In this document: positions 8,327 to 17,022 of the stretch, one piece after another
How the letters are laid out: every line of letters starts with the position of its first letter
Numbering within the stretch: the stretch's first letter is position 1
Source: Falsochrobactrum shanghaiense
Lineage (GTDB): Bacteria > Pseudomonadota > Alphaproteobacteria > Rhizobiales > Rhizobiaceae
NCBI RefSeq assembly: GCF_003149535.1
Contig: NZ_QGDB01000005.1
Location: 248,001-312,000 of the forward strand
Direction of reading: 5' to 3'
DNA length: 64,000 nucleotides
Made by a program: the position numbers and the translations under genes
The notes under the pieces: generated by a model
Told to the model about the DNA's origin: nothing
The model's database searches: none
Seen by the model: only the letters and a program-made list of their open reading frames with translations

Positions 8327-8854
8327 ATGTCTATGCGTTCAATCATATCGCTGACGGCAATTTGCCTCTGCGCAAGCCTGTCGCTGGCTGAGGCCCATGA
8401 TGGAAAATTGCACGATCCGGCAATCGCGCATATCGCCTACACGGCGGGCGTCCTTGATGTGACTGCCGCCAAACAGGCGCTTGAAAAAACCAAGAACAAG
8501 GAGGTGCGTGAATTCGCCGAAACCATGGTGCGCGACCACGAAGCCGTCAACCAGCAGGCACTTGATCTTCTCAAGAAGCTCAATGTTACCCCCGAAGACA
8601 ATGATACCAGCAAGGCCCTGTCGAAAGCAGCTTCCGAGGAACTGGCAAAACTGGGTAAGCTTGATGGCGCGGCATTCGACAAATCCTATGTCGAAAACGA
8701 AGTGGCTTATCACAAGCAGGTCAATGAGGCGCTTGAAACGACGCTTATTCCCTCCGCCAGTAATGCCGAGTTGAAAAACCTGCTCGAAACCGGCCTGAAG
8801 CTGTTTCAGAGCCACCAGCAGCATGCCGAGCATATCGCTGCATCTTTGAAATAG
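8327..8854 (+). CDS. Exported DUF4142 protein
   Basis: 175 residues: signal peptide (MSMRSIISLTAICLCASLSLAEA, cleavage near residue 23), then an all-helical ferritin-like DUF4142 domain with IAHIAYTAGVLDVTAAKQAL, EFAETMVRDHEAVNQQALDL, FDKSYVENEVAYHKQV and LFQSHQQHAEHI. Conserved His and Glu residues (RDHE, YHKQ, SHQQHAEH) sit where related domains bind metal or hold a helical bundle. The biochemical role of the family is unknown. It is probably periplasmic and part of the sigma-factor regulon: it has the same upstream promoter motif as the sigma gene and is followed by a cupredoxin gene. Confidence 0.88.
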   Translation: MSMRSIISLTAICLCASLSLAEAHDGKLHDPAIAHIAYTAGVLDVTAAKQALEKTKNKEVREFAETMVRDHEAVNQQALDLLKKLNVTPEDNDTSKALSKAASEELAKLGKLDGAAFDKSYVENEVAYHKQVNEALETTLIPSASNAELKNLLETGLKLFQSHQQHAEHIAASLK

Positions 8855-8919
8855 AGCATTTCCAGCAAAAGTGTGAAACGGTTTTGCGTAGGATAATGCG
8901 ATAAAACCAAAATTTAGAG
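8853..8919 (+). repeat. Dispersed intergenic repeat, family 1
   Basis: Begins on the stop codon of the DUF4142 gene: AGAGCATTTCCAGCAAAAG, then GTGAAACGGTTTTGCG, GGATAATGCG and ATAAAACCAAA. It is nearly identical in its first 50 nt to copies at 35485 and 48487. Confidence 0.8.
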
Positions 8920-8929
8920 GAGCAGTTCG

Positions 8930-9241
8930 ATGCGCAATAAGCGGTACTTTCTGATACTGGCCGGGGTGCTGATCGGCCTCGCTCCGGCAGAAGCGAAAAC
9001 GATCCACGTCACAATCGAAAAACTCAGCTTCTCTCCTCAGACGATCGAAGCGAATGTGGGGGATGTAATCGAGTGGAACAATAAGGATCCCATGCAGCAC
9101 AGCGCGACCGTGAAGGGAGGCTGGGACATTCTGCTGCCACCCGGAAAGGTCACGAAACAGATGCTCGACTCCGCCCAGACGGTCAATTATTACTGCCGTT
9201 TCCACCCCGACATGGTCGGCCAACTGACCGTAAAACCATGA
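8930..9241 (+). CDS. Periplasmic cupredoxin (type-1 copper protein)
   Basis: 103 residues: signal peptide (cleavage near APAEA-K, residue 22) and a single plastocyanin/amicyanin-like cupredoxin fold. The type-1 copper ligands are all visible: H57 in MQHSATV, and C89, H92 and M95 in YYCRFHPDM. The family carries single electrons in the periplasm or buffers copper. It lies 75 nt after the DUF4142 gene, separated only by a dispersed repeat, so the two are probably co-expressed from the ECF-type promoter upstream. RBS GAGGAG. Its redox partner cannot be told from the sequence. Confidence 0.9.
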   Translation: MRNKRYFLILAGVLIGLAPAEAKTIHVTIEKLSFSPQTIEANVGDVIEWNNKDPMQHSATVKGGWDILLPPGKVTKQMLDSAQTVNYYCRFHPDMVGQLTVKP

Positions 9242-9386
9242 GCCTCGTGGCCAGTCCGACCCGCGCAATGCGGGCCGGACATCCGCATCAACCCGCACCT
9301 GAAATTAACGGTTCCTTTGCCTTGCTGCGCTCATATGGACGCAGTAATACTTTGCACAGCCTTTTCGTTTCAGGATTAATCCCGTC

Positions 9387-10268
9387 ATGACCGTTTCATC
9401 CCACGACACCGAGAATCGCGTCACCTACGTGAACGGCGAATATATCGCCGCACGAGACGCCCGTATTTCCATCTTTGATCGTGGTTTTCTGTTTGGCGAC
9501 GGGATTTATGAAGTCACTGCCGTTCTGGATGGCAAGCTGATCGACAGCGCAGCCCATATGGCGCGCTTGCGCCGTTCGACCGGTGAGATTGGTATTACCC
9601 TTCCTTGGAGCGAAGAAGAAATCGTCGCCATCGAGCGCGAACTGATCCGCCGCAATAAACTGACCGAGGGGCTTGTCTATCTTCAGGTTACTCGTGGCGA
9701 TGGGCGCGACCGTGATTTCGTTCCTTATAAGGGTGTCACCCCATCCATCGTGCTCTTTACCCAGGCAAAAAATCTTACCGACAAGCCTGAGTTCAAAACC
9801 GGAATAAGCGTGCTTGCGCTGGATGATCTGCGCTGGAAGCGTCGCGACATCAAGACGGTCTGCCTTTTGCCGCAGGCTCTGGCCAAGGAAATCGCCAAAA
9901 ATGCCGGCTGCGATGAAGCATGGATGATCGAGGACGGCACTGTCACCGAAGGCGCTTCCTCGACGGCCTATATCGTCACGGACGATGACGCCATCATCAC
10001 CCGCCCCAACAGCAATCAGGTGCTGCCGGGCTGCACCCGCCATTCCCTGTTGCAGCTCATCGCCCAGACCGGCATGAAGCTTGAAGAACGTGCCTTCACG
10101 CTTGAAGAGGCTTACGCGGCCAGGGAAGCCTTCCTCACCAGCGCCAGTTCCTTTGTCTCGCCTGTAACCAGGATCGATGGCAAGCCGGTGGGCAATGGCA
10201 AACCGGGGCCGGTGAGCGAGCGCCTGCGCACGATCTATCTCGATTACGCGCGCCGCACCGCCATCTGA
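9387..10268 (+). CDS. dat: D-amino-acid aminotransferase
   Basis: 293-residue class IV PLP aminotransferase. The N-terminal YVNGEYIAARDARISIFDRGFLFGDG and the segment RRDIKTVCLLPQALAKEIA with the PLP Lys are characteristic of bacterial D-alanine aminotransferases rather than BCAT or ADC lyase; EDGTVTEGASSTAYIV and LPGCTRHSLLQL bind the cofactor phosphate. The reaction is D-alanine plus 2-oxoglutarate to pyruvate plus D-glutamate (and other D-amino acids). It is a single gene, convergent with the dehydratase at 10293. Its presence near alr, dadA and a D-aminopeptidase suggests D-amino-acid turnover. A branched-chain role is less likely. Confidence 0.88.
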   Translation: MTVSSHDTENRVTYVNGEYIAARDARISIFDRGFLFGDGIYEVTAVLDGKLIDSAAHMARLRRSTGEIGITLPWSEEEIVAIERELIRRNKLTEGLVYLQVTRGDGRDRDFVPYKGVTPSIVLFTQAKNLTDKPEFKTGISVLALDDLRWKRRDIKTVCLLPQALAKEIAKNAGCDEAWMIEDGTVTEGASSTAYIVTDDDAIITRPNSNQVLPGCTRHSLLQLIAQTGMKLEERAFTLEEAYAAREAFLTSASSFVSPVTRIDGKPVGNGKPGPVSERLRTIYLDYARRTAI

Positions 10269-10292
10269 ACCGATAGGGATATGCTCTAATAT

Positions 10293-12098
10293 CTAATGAT
10301 TGTCGCGCGGCAACCCGCGCATATGCGCAATATCCTGATATTTGATGGCATTTTCCAGCACCGCGCCGGTTTCCATCTGCCCCACCACGGCGCGCTGGAT
10401 TTCCTGCCATGGCGTCTGGCTTTCAGGATATTTATATCCGCCCGCCGCTTCCAGCGCCCGGCGTCGCGCCGCCAGTTCTTCGTCGGAAATCAGAATATCC
10501 GCCGTCCCGCGGCCAATATCGATACGCACCCGGTCCCCGGTTTCAAGAAGCGCCAGCCCCCCTCCGGCAGCGGCTTCCGGGGAAGCGTTGAGAATGGAAG
10601 GGGAGCCGGACGTGCCCGACTGGCGACCATCACCGATGCAGGGCAGCGAGGTGATGCCCCGTTTCAAGAGATAGTCAGGTGCGCGCATATTGACCACTTC
10701 GGCAGCCCCCGGATAGCCGATCGGCCCCGCGCCGCGCATGAAAAGCACTGTATGCTCATCAATCTCTAGCGTCGGATCGTCGATACGCTTGTGGTAATCC
10801 TCCGGCCCGTCAAAAACCACGGCCTTGCCTTCGAAGGCATTGGGATCTTGCTCGTCAGAAAGATAGCGTTCGCGAAACTCCTGCGAAATCACGCTCAGCT
10901 TCATGATCGCCGATGAAAACAGATTGCCGCGCAATACACGGAACCCGGCATGTTTCTTCAGTGGCTGGTCAAAGGGCCTGATGACCTTGTCATCTTCGAT
11001 AGCCGCAGCCTTGCAATTCTCGCCGATAGTCTTGCCATTGACGGTAAGCGCGTCTTCATTGATGAGCCCCTGCCCCATGAGCTGGTTGATGACCGCCGGA
11101 ACACCGCCCGCATGATAATAATCCTCGCCAAGATATTCACCGGCAGGCTGAAGATTGACGAGAAGCGGGATTTCCTCGCCATATTCCTGCCAGTCATCGA
11201 CCGTCAGATCTACCCCCACATGCCGCGCCAGCGCATTGAGATGGATCGGTGCGTTGGTCGAGCCGCCAATGGCGGAATTGACGCGAATGGCATTGATGAA
11301 GGCTTGCTTGGTCAGAATATCCGACGGCTTGAGGTCCTCATGCACCATTTCAACGATGCGCCGCCCGGTGAGATAGGCCACTTCCTGCCGGTCGCGATAG
11401 GGCGCGGGGATCGCCGCCGAGCCGGGAAGCTGCATGCCCAGCGCTTCGGCAAGCGAGTTCATGGTCGTCGCAGTTCCCATCGTGTTGCAATAGCCGGTCG
11501 AAGGCGCTGACGAGGCGACCAGCTTCACAAAGCCCTGATAATCGATCTCGCCCTTGGCAAGCAGTTCGCGCGCTTTCCACACGATGGTGCCCGAACCTGT
11601 ACGCTCGCCACGGAACCAGCCATTGAGCATCGGCCCGACCGAAAGCGCGATCGCGGGAATATTGACCGTTGCAGCGGCCATCAGGCAGGCAGGCGTCGTC
11701 TTGTCGCAACCGATGGTCAGAACCACGCCATCGAGCGGATAGCCATAAAGCACTTCGACAAGGCCGAGATAGGCAAGGTTGCGATCAAGCCCGGCAGTGG
11801 GGCGCTTGCCGGTTTCCTGAATGGGATGGACCGGAAATTCGATGACGATGCCGCCTGCCTCGCGCACGCCCTCGCGCACCCGCTTGGCCAGTTCCAGATG
11901 ATGGCGGTTGCAGGGCGAAAGGTCCGAACCCGTCTGCGCAATACCGATGATCGGGCGGCCCGATTGCAGCTCTTCCTGACTAAGCCCGTAATTCATGTAA
12001 CGCTCCAGATAGAGCGCGGTCATGTCAATATTATCCGGATTGTCAAACCATGCGCGTGAACGCAGTTGCGGCATTTTCGGAGAAACGGGCTTGTTCAT
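10293..12098 (-). CDS. IlvD/Edd-family sugar-acid dehydratase (arabonate/xylonate type)
   Basis: 601-residue Fe-S dehydratase. The iron-sulfur cysteines are in [15 protein letters not shown] and [13 protein letters not shown]; the IlvD/Edd landmarks [11 protein letters not shown] and [15 protein letters not shown] are present. The opening [21 protein letters not shown] is typical of the pentonate dehydratase branch (L-arabonate, D-xylonate), not of branched-chain IlvD. The gene just upstream on the same strand (12188-13180) encodes an FAH-type enzyme of the AraD1 kind, so the pair probably converts a pentonate to 2-keto-3-deoxy-pentonate and then to 2-oxoglutarate semialdehyde. The exact sugar acid is not determinable by eye. 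Confidence 0.85.
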   Translation of the reverse strand: MNKPVSPKMPQLRSRAWFDNPDNIDMTALYLERYMNYGLSQEELQSGRPIIGIAQTGSDLSPCNRHHLELAKRVREGVREAGGIVIEFPVHPIQETGKRPTAGLDRNLAYLGLVEVLYGYPLDGVVLTIGCDKTTPACLMAAATVNIPAIALSVGPMLNGWFRGERTGSGTIVWKARELLAKGEIDYQGFVKLVASSAPSTGYCNTMGTATTMNSLAEALGMQLPGSAAIPAPYRDRQEVAYLTGRRIVEMVHEDLKPSDILTKQAFINAIRVNSAIGGSTNAPIHLNALARHVGVDLTVDDWQEYGEEIPLLVNLQPAGEYLGEDYYHAGGVPAVINQLMGQGLINEDALTVNGKTIGENCKAAAIEDDKVIRPFDQPLKKHAGFRVLRGNLFSSAIMKLSVISQEFRERYLSDEQDPNAFEGKAVVFDGPEDYHKRIDDPTLEIDEHTVLFMRGAGPIGYPGAAEVVNMRAPDYLLKRGITSLPCIGDGRQSGTSGSPSILNASPEAAAGGGLALLETGDRVRIDIGRGTADILISDEELAARRRALEAAGGYKYPESQTPWQEIQRAVVGQMETGAVLENAIKYQDIAHMRGLPRDNH

Positions 12099-12187
12099 AT
12101 CAGCGTCCTGTTGGGTGAGCGACCCCGCAGTATCTCACCTGCAAGGGTCTCGGTTCCTGCCAGAGTCCCGGCTTCTGATTGTCGCCT

Positions 12188-13180
12188 TTACAAAGCGCGC
12201 ACGGTGATTTTTTCCGCGTTTGCCTTTCCCAGCTTGTTGATGAGCGGATAGCGGAAGGGCTTTGCTGCAATCTCGAATCGATCGCCGGTTTCCGTCTTCA
12301 CTCCGTCCGAGAAGGACAATGTCGCCGTTCCGAAGAAATGGACATGAATATCGCCCGGACGGCGGAAGAGTTCATATTTGAAATGATGATGTTCCAGATT
12401 GGCGATCGTATGCGACATGTTTGCCTCGCCCGACAGGAACGGCTTCTCGAAGATCACTTCATCGCCGCGCCGGATACGCGAAACGCCTTCCACATGGTCG
12501 GGCAATGCACCGACATAAAGCTCGGGTCCAAGGGATGCCTGACGCAGCTTGGAATGGGCCAGCCAGAGATAGTTCTGCTTTTCCGTTACGTGATCGGAAA
12601 ACTCGTTGGCAAGGCAAAATCCGAGACGAAACGGCGTTCCGTCGGGACCGATCAGGTAAATGCCTGCAAGCTCCGGCTCCTCGCCGCCATCTTCGGCAAA
12701 TGACGGCGACAGAAATTCGTCGCCTGTAGCAATCAGCGCCGAACCGTCACCCTTGTAGAACCATTCCGGCTGCACGCCCGTTTCACCCGGTTTCGGCTTG
12801 CCGCCTTCTACGCCCATCAGGAACATGCGCATGGAATCGGTCGGCTTTTCGGCGGCCTGCGCCGCCTTGTGCATCTTGTCACGACCATCGGCGGAGCCAA
12901 GATGCGTCAGCCCCGTACCGGCAACGATCATATGAGCCGGATCGGAATGCGTGATGGGAAGGCCGACACGGCCGGAAGCAATCGCTGCATCAAGATCGAC
13001 CGTTTCACCCTTGCCATTGCGCTCGACCTGTTCGGCGAGACTGATGCCGGAAGCAATCGCCGCCGTGGCCAGTTCGTAACTTGTCCCAACACCCTTGACG
13101 ATATGTGCGACACCCTCCTCGTCACACGCAGCCACACGCATTTCTCCGCTCTCATCGCGGAATTGTACCAGTCGTAACAT
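12188..13180 (-). CDS. Fumarylacetoacetase-family enzyme, AraD1-like keto-deoxy-acid dehydratase
   Basis: 330 residues. The start is ATG 13180, preceded by GGAGGATCA; the frame runs on to 13231 but the domain begins MLRLVQFRD. The FAH-superfamily features are weak but present: a central metal-site region (EPELAGIYLIGPDGTPF, GFCLANEFSDHVTE) and the late IHVHFFGTATLSF block. This layout resembles the AraD1 group of 2-keto-3-deoxy-arabonate/xylonate dehydratases. It lies 89 nt upstream of the sugar-acid dehydratase on the same strand, as expected for consecutive steps of the oxidative, non-phosphorylating pentose pathway. Confidence 0.8.
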   Translation of the reverse strand: MLRLVQFRDESGEMRVAACDEEGVAHIVKGVGTSYELATAAIASGISLAEQVERNGKGETVDLDAAIASGRVGLPITHSDPAHMIVAGTGLTHLGSADGRDKMHKAAQAAEKPTDSMRMFLMGVEGGKPKPGETGVQPEWFYKGDGSALIATGDEFLSPSFAEDGGEEPELAGIYLIGPDGTPFRLGFCLANEFSDHVTEKQNYLWLAHSKLRQASLGPELYVGALPDHVEGVSRIRRGDEVIFEKPFLSGEANMSHTIANLEHHHFKYELFRRPGDIHVHFFGTATLSFSDGVKTETGDRFEIAAKPFRYPLINKLGKANAEKITVRAL

Positions 13181-13249
13181 TGATCCTCCCAAAGCGCCCT
13201 GCATCTGAATATACAAGACCGCTTCACTCATTAACTATGCGTATTGCAC

Positions 13250-13287
13250 TATGTCAAAACCTGTCAGTCCCGACCGGTTTTGACATA
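13250..13287. promoter_or_regulatory. Perfect inverted repeat, operator or terminator
   Basis: Twelve-bp perfect arms TATGTCAAAACC / GGTTTTGACATA separated by 14 nt, covering the last codons and stop of the D-aminopeptidase gene and lying 70 bp upstream of the FAH-family start. No T-run follows on the minus strand, so an operator for the pentonate operon is as likely as a terminator. Confidence 0.45.
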
Positions 13288-14829
13288 ATCCATATTGCGC
13301 GCGAGCCAGCAGCCTAGCTGCAATCGGGTGATTTCGCCAGCCTCATTGCGGTGAAAAACCAGCTTCCATTCGCCCGGTGACGGCGCATCCATCGAACGCT
13401 GAACAGGAAGCAGCCAGACATCCGGCCCCACACCATAAAGCGGATACATATCGCTTTTGCCCAGAAAGCCTTCAAAGGCGCCATAGATCGCGCCGCCTTG
13501 CGCAACCAGACGCAAATCTGCATCCAGTTCATCGCAATGATAGCGCCCCGCAATATCCTGCGGCACTTCGCCCGAAAGACGCTTCATATCGAGCTTGAGA
13601 TTCTCGCTTTCACGCTCCAGGCAAATCATGTCGCCTTGGCGGCTGATCCGGGTAAGATCCGAGCTTGCCCTGTCATGAGCCGTCACATCGAGCATTTCCG
13701 GGCTGGTGCCGAACCGGGCCTTGAGTTGCCCCGCACCCGCTTGGTCCAGGGTTAACACCAGTCCCGTTTCCGCATTCAGCCACGAGCCGAACCAGCCCTT
13801 GTCGACCTCTGCCCGCTCCAGCTTGTCGCAATCCGCCCCAAGCGCGATTTTCATCATCCTGAACGCAACATCGGACGCGCCGCCTTCAAAATTGAACATC
13901 GCAATGGTCGATATGCGCTCATCCGCGCAATGCCAGCGCTGGCAGCGCCAGCCGCGCAAGGCTCCGCCATGGCCGGTCAACCGCGCCTTGCCGATCTGCT
14001 CGAATTTAAGCCCGAAACCATAGGGCGCAGGCTTGCCGTCGGAAAAGTCCTGCGGCCCGCTCAGACGCCGGTAAATTCCGTCCTCATCGTCGCGCGTGGC
14101 ATCGATAAATTGCTCCCATGCGATCATATCATCGAGCGAAGCGCAGATACCGGCATCCCCCGCCCAGTGAATACGGTTTACCGCAGGCAGAAAGCCGCGC
14201 TGCGTATCGCCTTCATAGCCGGTGCATTCGTCAAACAATGCCGTGTCCGGAATGAGTTGCGCTGTTTTCATCCCGGCTGGTTCGAAAATACGCGTTCGCA
14301 ACAATTCAATCAGCGACTGGCCTGTATACTGCTCGATCAGATCGGCCAGAATACGGAAATTGCCATTGCAATAGGAATATTGGGTTCCCGGAGCAAAATG
14401 CGTGGTCTGCAACCGCCGCAACAGGCTTTGCGCATCTTCCGGCAAGAAAACGCCTTCCGGATCGGCCCCGCACAAAACCGTCAAGGCCCAATAATCGCGA
14501 AGGCCGGACTGGTTGTTGCATAAATCGCGCACGCTCGGGCGCTCACCCACAAACCTGTCGAGATAAGCGCCAAGCGCATCATCGAGCAGTTCCGGTTCGC
14601 CAATGGCGTCGAGCAGGACGGCACAGGTGAACTGCTTGCTGATCGAGCAGATCGGCATACGTGTATCCGCGCTCATCGGCTTGCGGGCAGCGAGATTAGC
14701 ATATCCCCAAACATGACGCAGGATGACCTCGCCATTCCGGACTACGGCAACCGCGCCTCCCGGTCCCTTATAGGTCTGCGGAACAGTGCGAACGAAAGCT
14801 TGAAGGGCGGAAAGATCAGGCTGGCTCAT
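13264..14829 (-). CDS. dap: D-aminopeptidase (penicillin-recognising family, S12)
   Basis: 521-residue serine hydrolase. The catalytic residues fall at the numbers known for the Ochrobactrum anthropi D-aminopeptidase: S62-I-S-K65 (SxxK), Y153-C-N155, and H287-G-G. A beta-lactamase-like catalytic domain (residues about 1-330) is followed by two beta-barrel domains (about 335-520), as in DAP. It releases N-terminal D-alanine and similar D-residues from peptides or amides; there is no signal peptide, so it is cytoplasmic. It would supply D-alanine to DadA or the D-amino-acid aminotransferase encoded nearby. Its stop overlaps a large inverted repeat. Confidence 0.95.
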   Translation of the reverse strand: MSQPDLSALQAFVRTVPQTYKGPGGAVAVVRNGEVILRHVWGYANLAARKPMSADTRMPICSISKQFTCAVLLDAIGEPELLDDALGAYLDRFVGERPSVRDLCNNQSGLRDYWALTVLCGADPEGVFLPEDAQSLLRRLQTTHFAPGTQYSYCNGNFRILADLIEQYTGQSLIELLRTRIFEPAGMKTAQLIPDTALFDECTGYEGDTQRGFLPAVNRIHWAGDAGICASLDDMIAWEQFIDATRDDEDGIYRRLSGPQDFSDGKPAPYGFGLKFEQIGKARLTGHGGALRGWRCQRWHCADERISTIAMFNFEGGASDVAFRMMKIALGADCDKLERAEVDKGWFGSWLNAETGLVLTLDQAGAGQLKARFGTSPEMLDVTAHDRASSDLTRISRQGDMICLERESENLKLDMKRLSGEVPQDIAGRYHCDELDADLRLVAQGGAIYGAFEGFLGKSDMYPLYGVGPDVWLLPVQRSMDAPSPGEWKLVFHRNEAGEITRLQLGCWLARNMDYVKTGRD

Positions 14830-14876
14830 CGAAAACTCTGGCGACTCAGTTGATAATCATCGCCTGCCACGAGGCA

Positions 14877-15695
14877 TTATTTAAGACGATCAATCAAGGC
14901 CATGGCCGCAGCAGGATTATGCGCCTTGTAGCCGCTGATCACATAAAGATAGACATCGCGGGCCACATTGTCCGAAACGGGCGGCGTTATGGACTTCGCC
15001 CCATGCGGAACATCGCCCGCTGCAATTGCTTGCGCGCACTCCGCCCATTGGTCAAGCTCTGCCTCGCTGTAACCCAATGGCTCATTTTCCTTCGTGCCCA
15101 TGATACGCAAATAGGCAAAGGGCGCGGTCAGATCGGAAAATTGCGGAAATTTGCTGTCGCAGGCGATCACCACCGCCACGCCATGCTCACGCAGCAATGC
15201 GATGAAATCGGGCGAGCCGAAACTCTCATGCCGCACTTCAACCGCATGGCGCAGCACCCGCCCCTCGACACTTTTGGGCAGCAGCTTGAGAAAGGCCCCA
15301 AAATCGTCCGGGTCGAATTTCTTGGTGGCCATGAACTGCCAGTTGATTACGCCCAGCTTGTCTCCAAGCTCCAGCAGCCCGCCGTTTATAAAGCGCTCGA
15401 TCCCCTCACCCGCCTCTGCCAGCACCCGGCGATTCGTGGAAAAACGTGGAGCCTTGAGCGAAAAGACGAACCCCTCCGGCGTCTCGTCCCGCCACCGGGC
15501 AAATGTCTGCGGCTTTTGCGGCCCATAATAGGTGCTGTTGATCTCGATGGAGGTCAACTTTCCCGACGCATATTCGAGTTGCCGCTTCTTGGGCAGCTTT
15601 TCAGGATAAAAGCTCTCATCCCACGGCTCGAATGCCCAGCCGCCTATGCCGGTAAAAATCCTGCCTCGACCTGCATTACCCATTTTTCCCTCCAT
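14877..15695 (-). CDS. DUF72 family protein
   Basis: 272 residues of the DUF72 family, a TIM-barrel-like protein of unknown activity. The family marks are GIGGWAFEPWDESFYPEKLP at residues 15-34, TSIEINSTYYGPQKPQTFARW, FVFSLKAPRF and AYLRIMGT near the C-terminus. It is transcribed away from the thiolase gene at 15798 and is followed on the same strand by the D-aminopeptidase gene after a 47-nt gap; a functional link is not evident. Confidence 0.85.
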   Translation of the reverse strand: MEGKMGNAGRGRIFTGIGGWAFEPWDESFYPEKLPKKRQLEYASGKLTSIEINSTYYGPQKPQTFARWRDETPEGFVFSLKAPRFSTNRRVLAEAGEGIERFINGGLLELGDKLGVINWQFMATKKFDPDDFGAFLKLLPKSVEGRVLRHAVEVRHESFGSPDFIALLREHGVAVVIACDSKFPQFSDLTAPFAYLRIMGTKENEPLGYSEAELDQWAECAQAIAAGDVPHGAKSITPPVSDNVARDVYLYVISGYKAHNPAAAMALIDRLK

Positions 15696-15797
15696 ACCGG
15701 CACATCATGAGTTCATCAGCTTTGTTCATCATGTTTAAGCTGTATTCACATGGCCCGCTATGCTGTTATCGTAACGCTTTACTGGAGGAGTAAACAC

Positions 15798-16964
15798 ATG
15801 TCGGAAACAAAAGATCCAGTCGTGATCGCAAGTGCGGTCCGGACGCCGATCGGCAGTTTTCAGGGTGCACTTAAAGCGGAGGCAGCAACAGCCCTTGGCG
15901 CAACGGCTATAAAAGAGGCGGTCGCAAGGGCAAGACTCGCTCCCGATCAGGTCGATGAAGTGATCATGGGTTGCGTACTGCCCGCAGGTCTTGGTCAGGC
16001 TCCGGCCCGTCAGGCATCTATCCACGCGGGATTGCCGGTCGATGTTCCCTGCTCCACCGTCAACAAGGTCTGCGGCTCCGGCATGAAATCCGTCATGCTT
16101 GGCGCCGATCTTATCGCTGCGGGAAGCGCGCAGATCGTTGTCGCAGGCGGCATGGAAAGCATGACCAACGCCCCCTACCTTCTCGACAAGGCGCGCGGTG
16201 GCTATCGCGCCGGGCATGGCAGGATCTACGATCACATGTTCCTTGACGGGCTTGAGGACGCCTATGACAAGGGCCGCGCCATGGGAACATTTGCCGAAGA
16301 AACTGCCGGACATTATCAGTTCACGCGTGAACAGCAGGACGAATTCGCCCTGCGTTCTCTTTCACGCGCCCTCAAGGCTACGGACGAAGGCCGGTTTCGC
16401 GACGAGATGATCGACATCGGCGATCTTGACCGCGACGAACAGCCCACCCGCGCAAAGCCCGAAAAAATTCCTCTGCTCAAGCCCGCTTTTCGCGAGGGCG
16501 GCACCGTTACCGCAGCCAATTCCTCCTCCATTTCCGATGGCGCGGCAGCCCTCACCCTGATGCGGCTTTCCACCGCTCAAAAGCTCGGGGCCGAGCCATT
16601 GGCCGTCATTCGCGCTCATGCGAGCCATGCACAACAGCCCGAATGGTTCACCACGGCGCCTGTCTTTGCGATGAAAAAGCTTTTCGAAAAGACCGGCTGG
16701 AACGCGCGCGATATTGATCTTTTCGAGATCAATGAAGCCTTCGCGGTCGTCGTTATGGCGACGATGCAGGAACTCGACCTCCCCGCCGACAAGGTCAATA
16801 TTCACGGCGGGGCCTGTGCAATCGGCCATCCGATCGGCTGTTCGGGCGCACGCATCATCGCAACATTGCTCCATGCCATGAAGCAGAACGACCTTAAACG
16901 CGGCATGGCTTCCATTTGCATCGGCGGCGGCGAAGCCACGGCAATTGCACTCGAAGCGCTGTGA
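15798..16964 (+). CDS. Acetyl-CoA C-acetyltransferase (thiolase)
   Basis: 388-residue thiolase. The nucleophilic C92 is in NKVCGSGMKS, the His in GHPIGCSGARI and the second catalytic Cys in ICIGGGEATA. The start is ATG 15798, behind GGAGGAG; an upstream in-frame ATG at 15750 lacks an RBS. It condenses two acetyl-CoA to acetoacetyl-CoA or cleaves 3-ketoacyl-CoA. No beta-oxidation or PHB genes adjoin it, and the neighbouring TPP enzyme gene follows 58 nt downstream on the same strand, so they may form a unit. Biosynthetic versus degradative preference is not clear. Confidence 0.92.
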   Translation: MSETKDPVVIASAVRTPIGSFQGALKAEAATALGATAIKEAVARARLAPDQVDEVIMGCVLPAGLGQAPARQASIHAGLPVDVPCSTVNKVCGSGMKSVMLGADLIAAGSAQIVVAGGMESMTNAPYLLDKARGGYRAGHGRIYDHMFLDGLEDAYDKGRAMGTFAEETAGHYQFTREQQDEFALRSLSRALKATDEGRFRDEMIDIGDLDRDEQPTRAKPEKIPLLKPAFREGGTVTAANSSSISDGAAALTLMRLSTAQKLGAEPLAVIRAHASHAQQPEWFTTAPVFAMKKLFEKTGWNARDIDLFEINEAFAVVVMATMQELDLPADKVNIHGGACAIGHPIGCSGARIIATLLHAMKQNDLKRGMASICIGGGEATAIALEAL

Positions 16965-17022
16965 CGGAAAATAACCGGCTTGAAATGACGGCATTGCCGT
17001 CCAAAGAGTTTGAGAACAGGAA

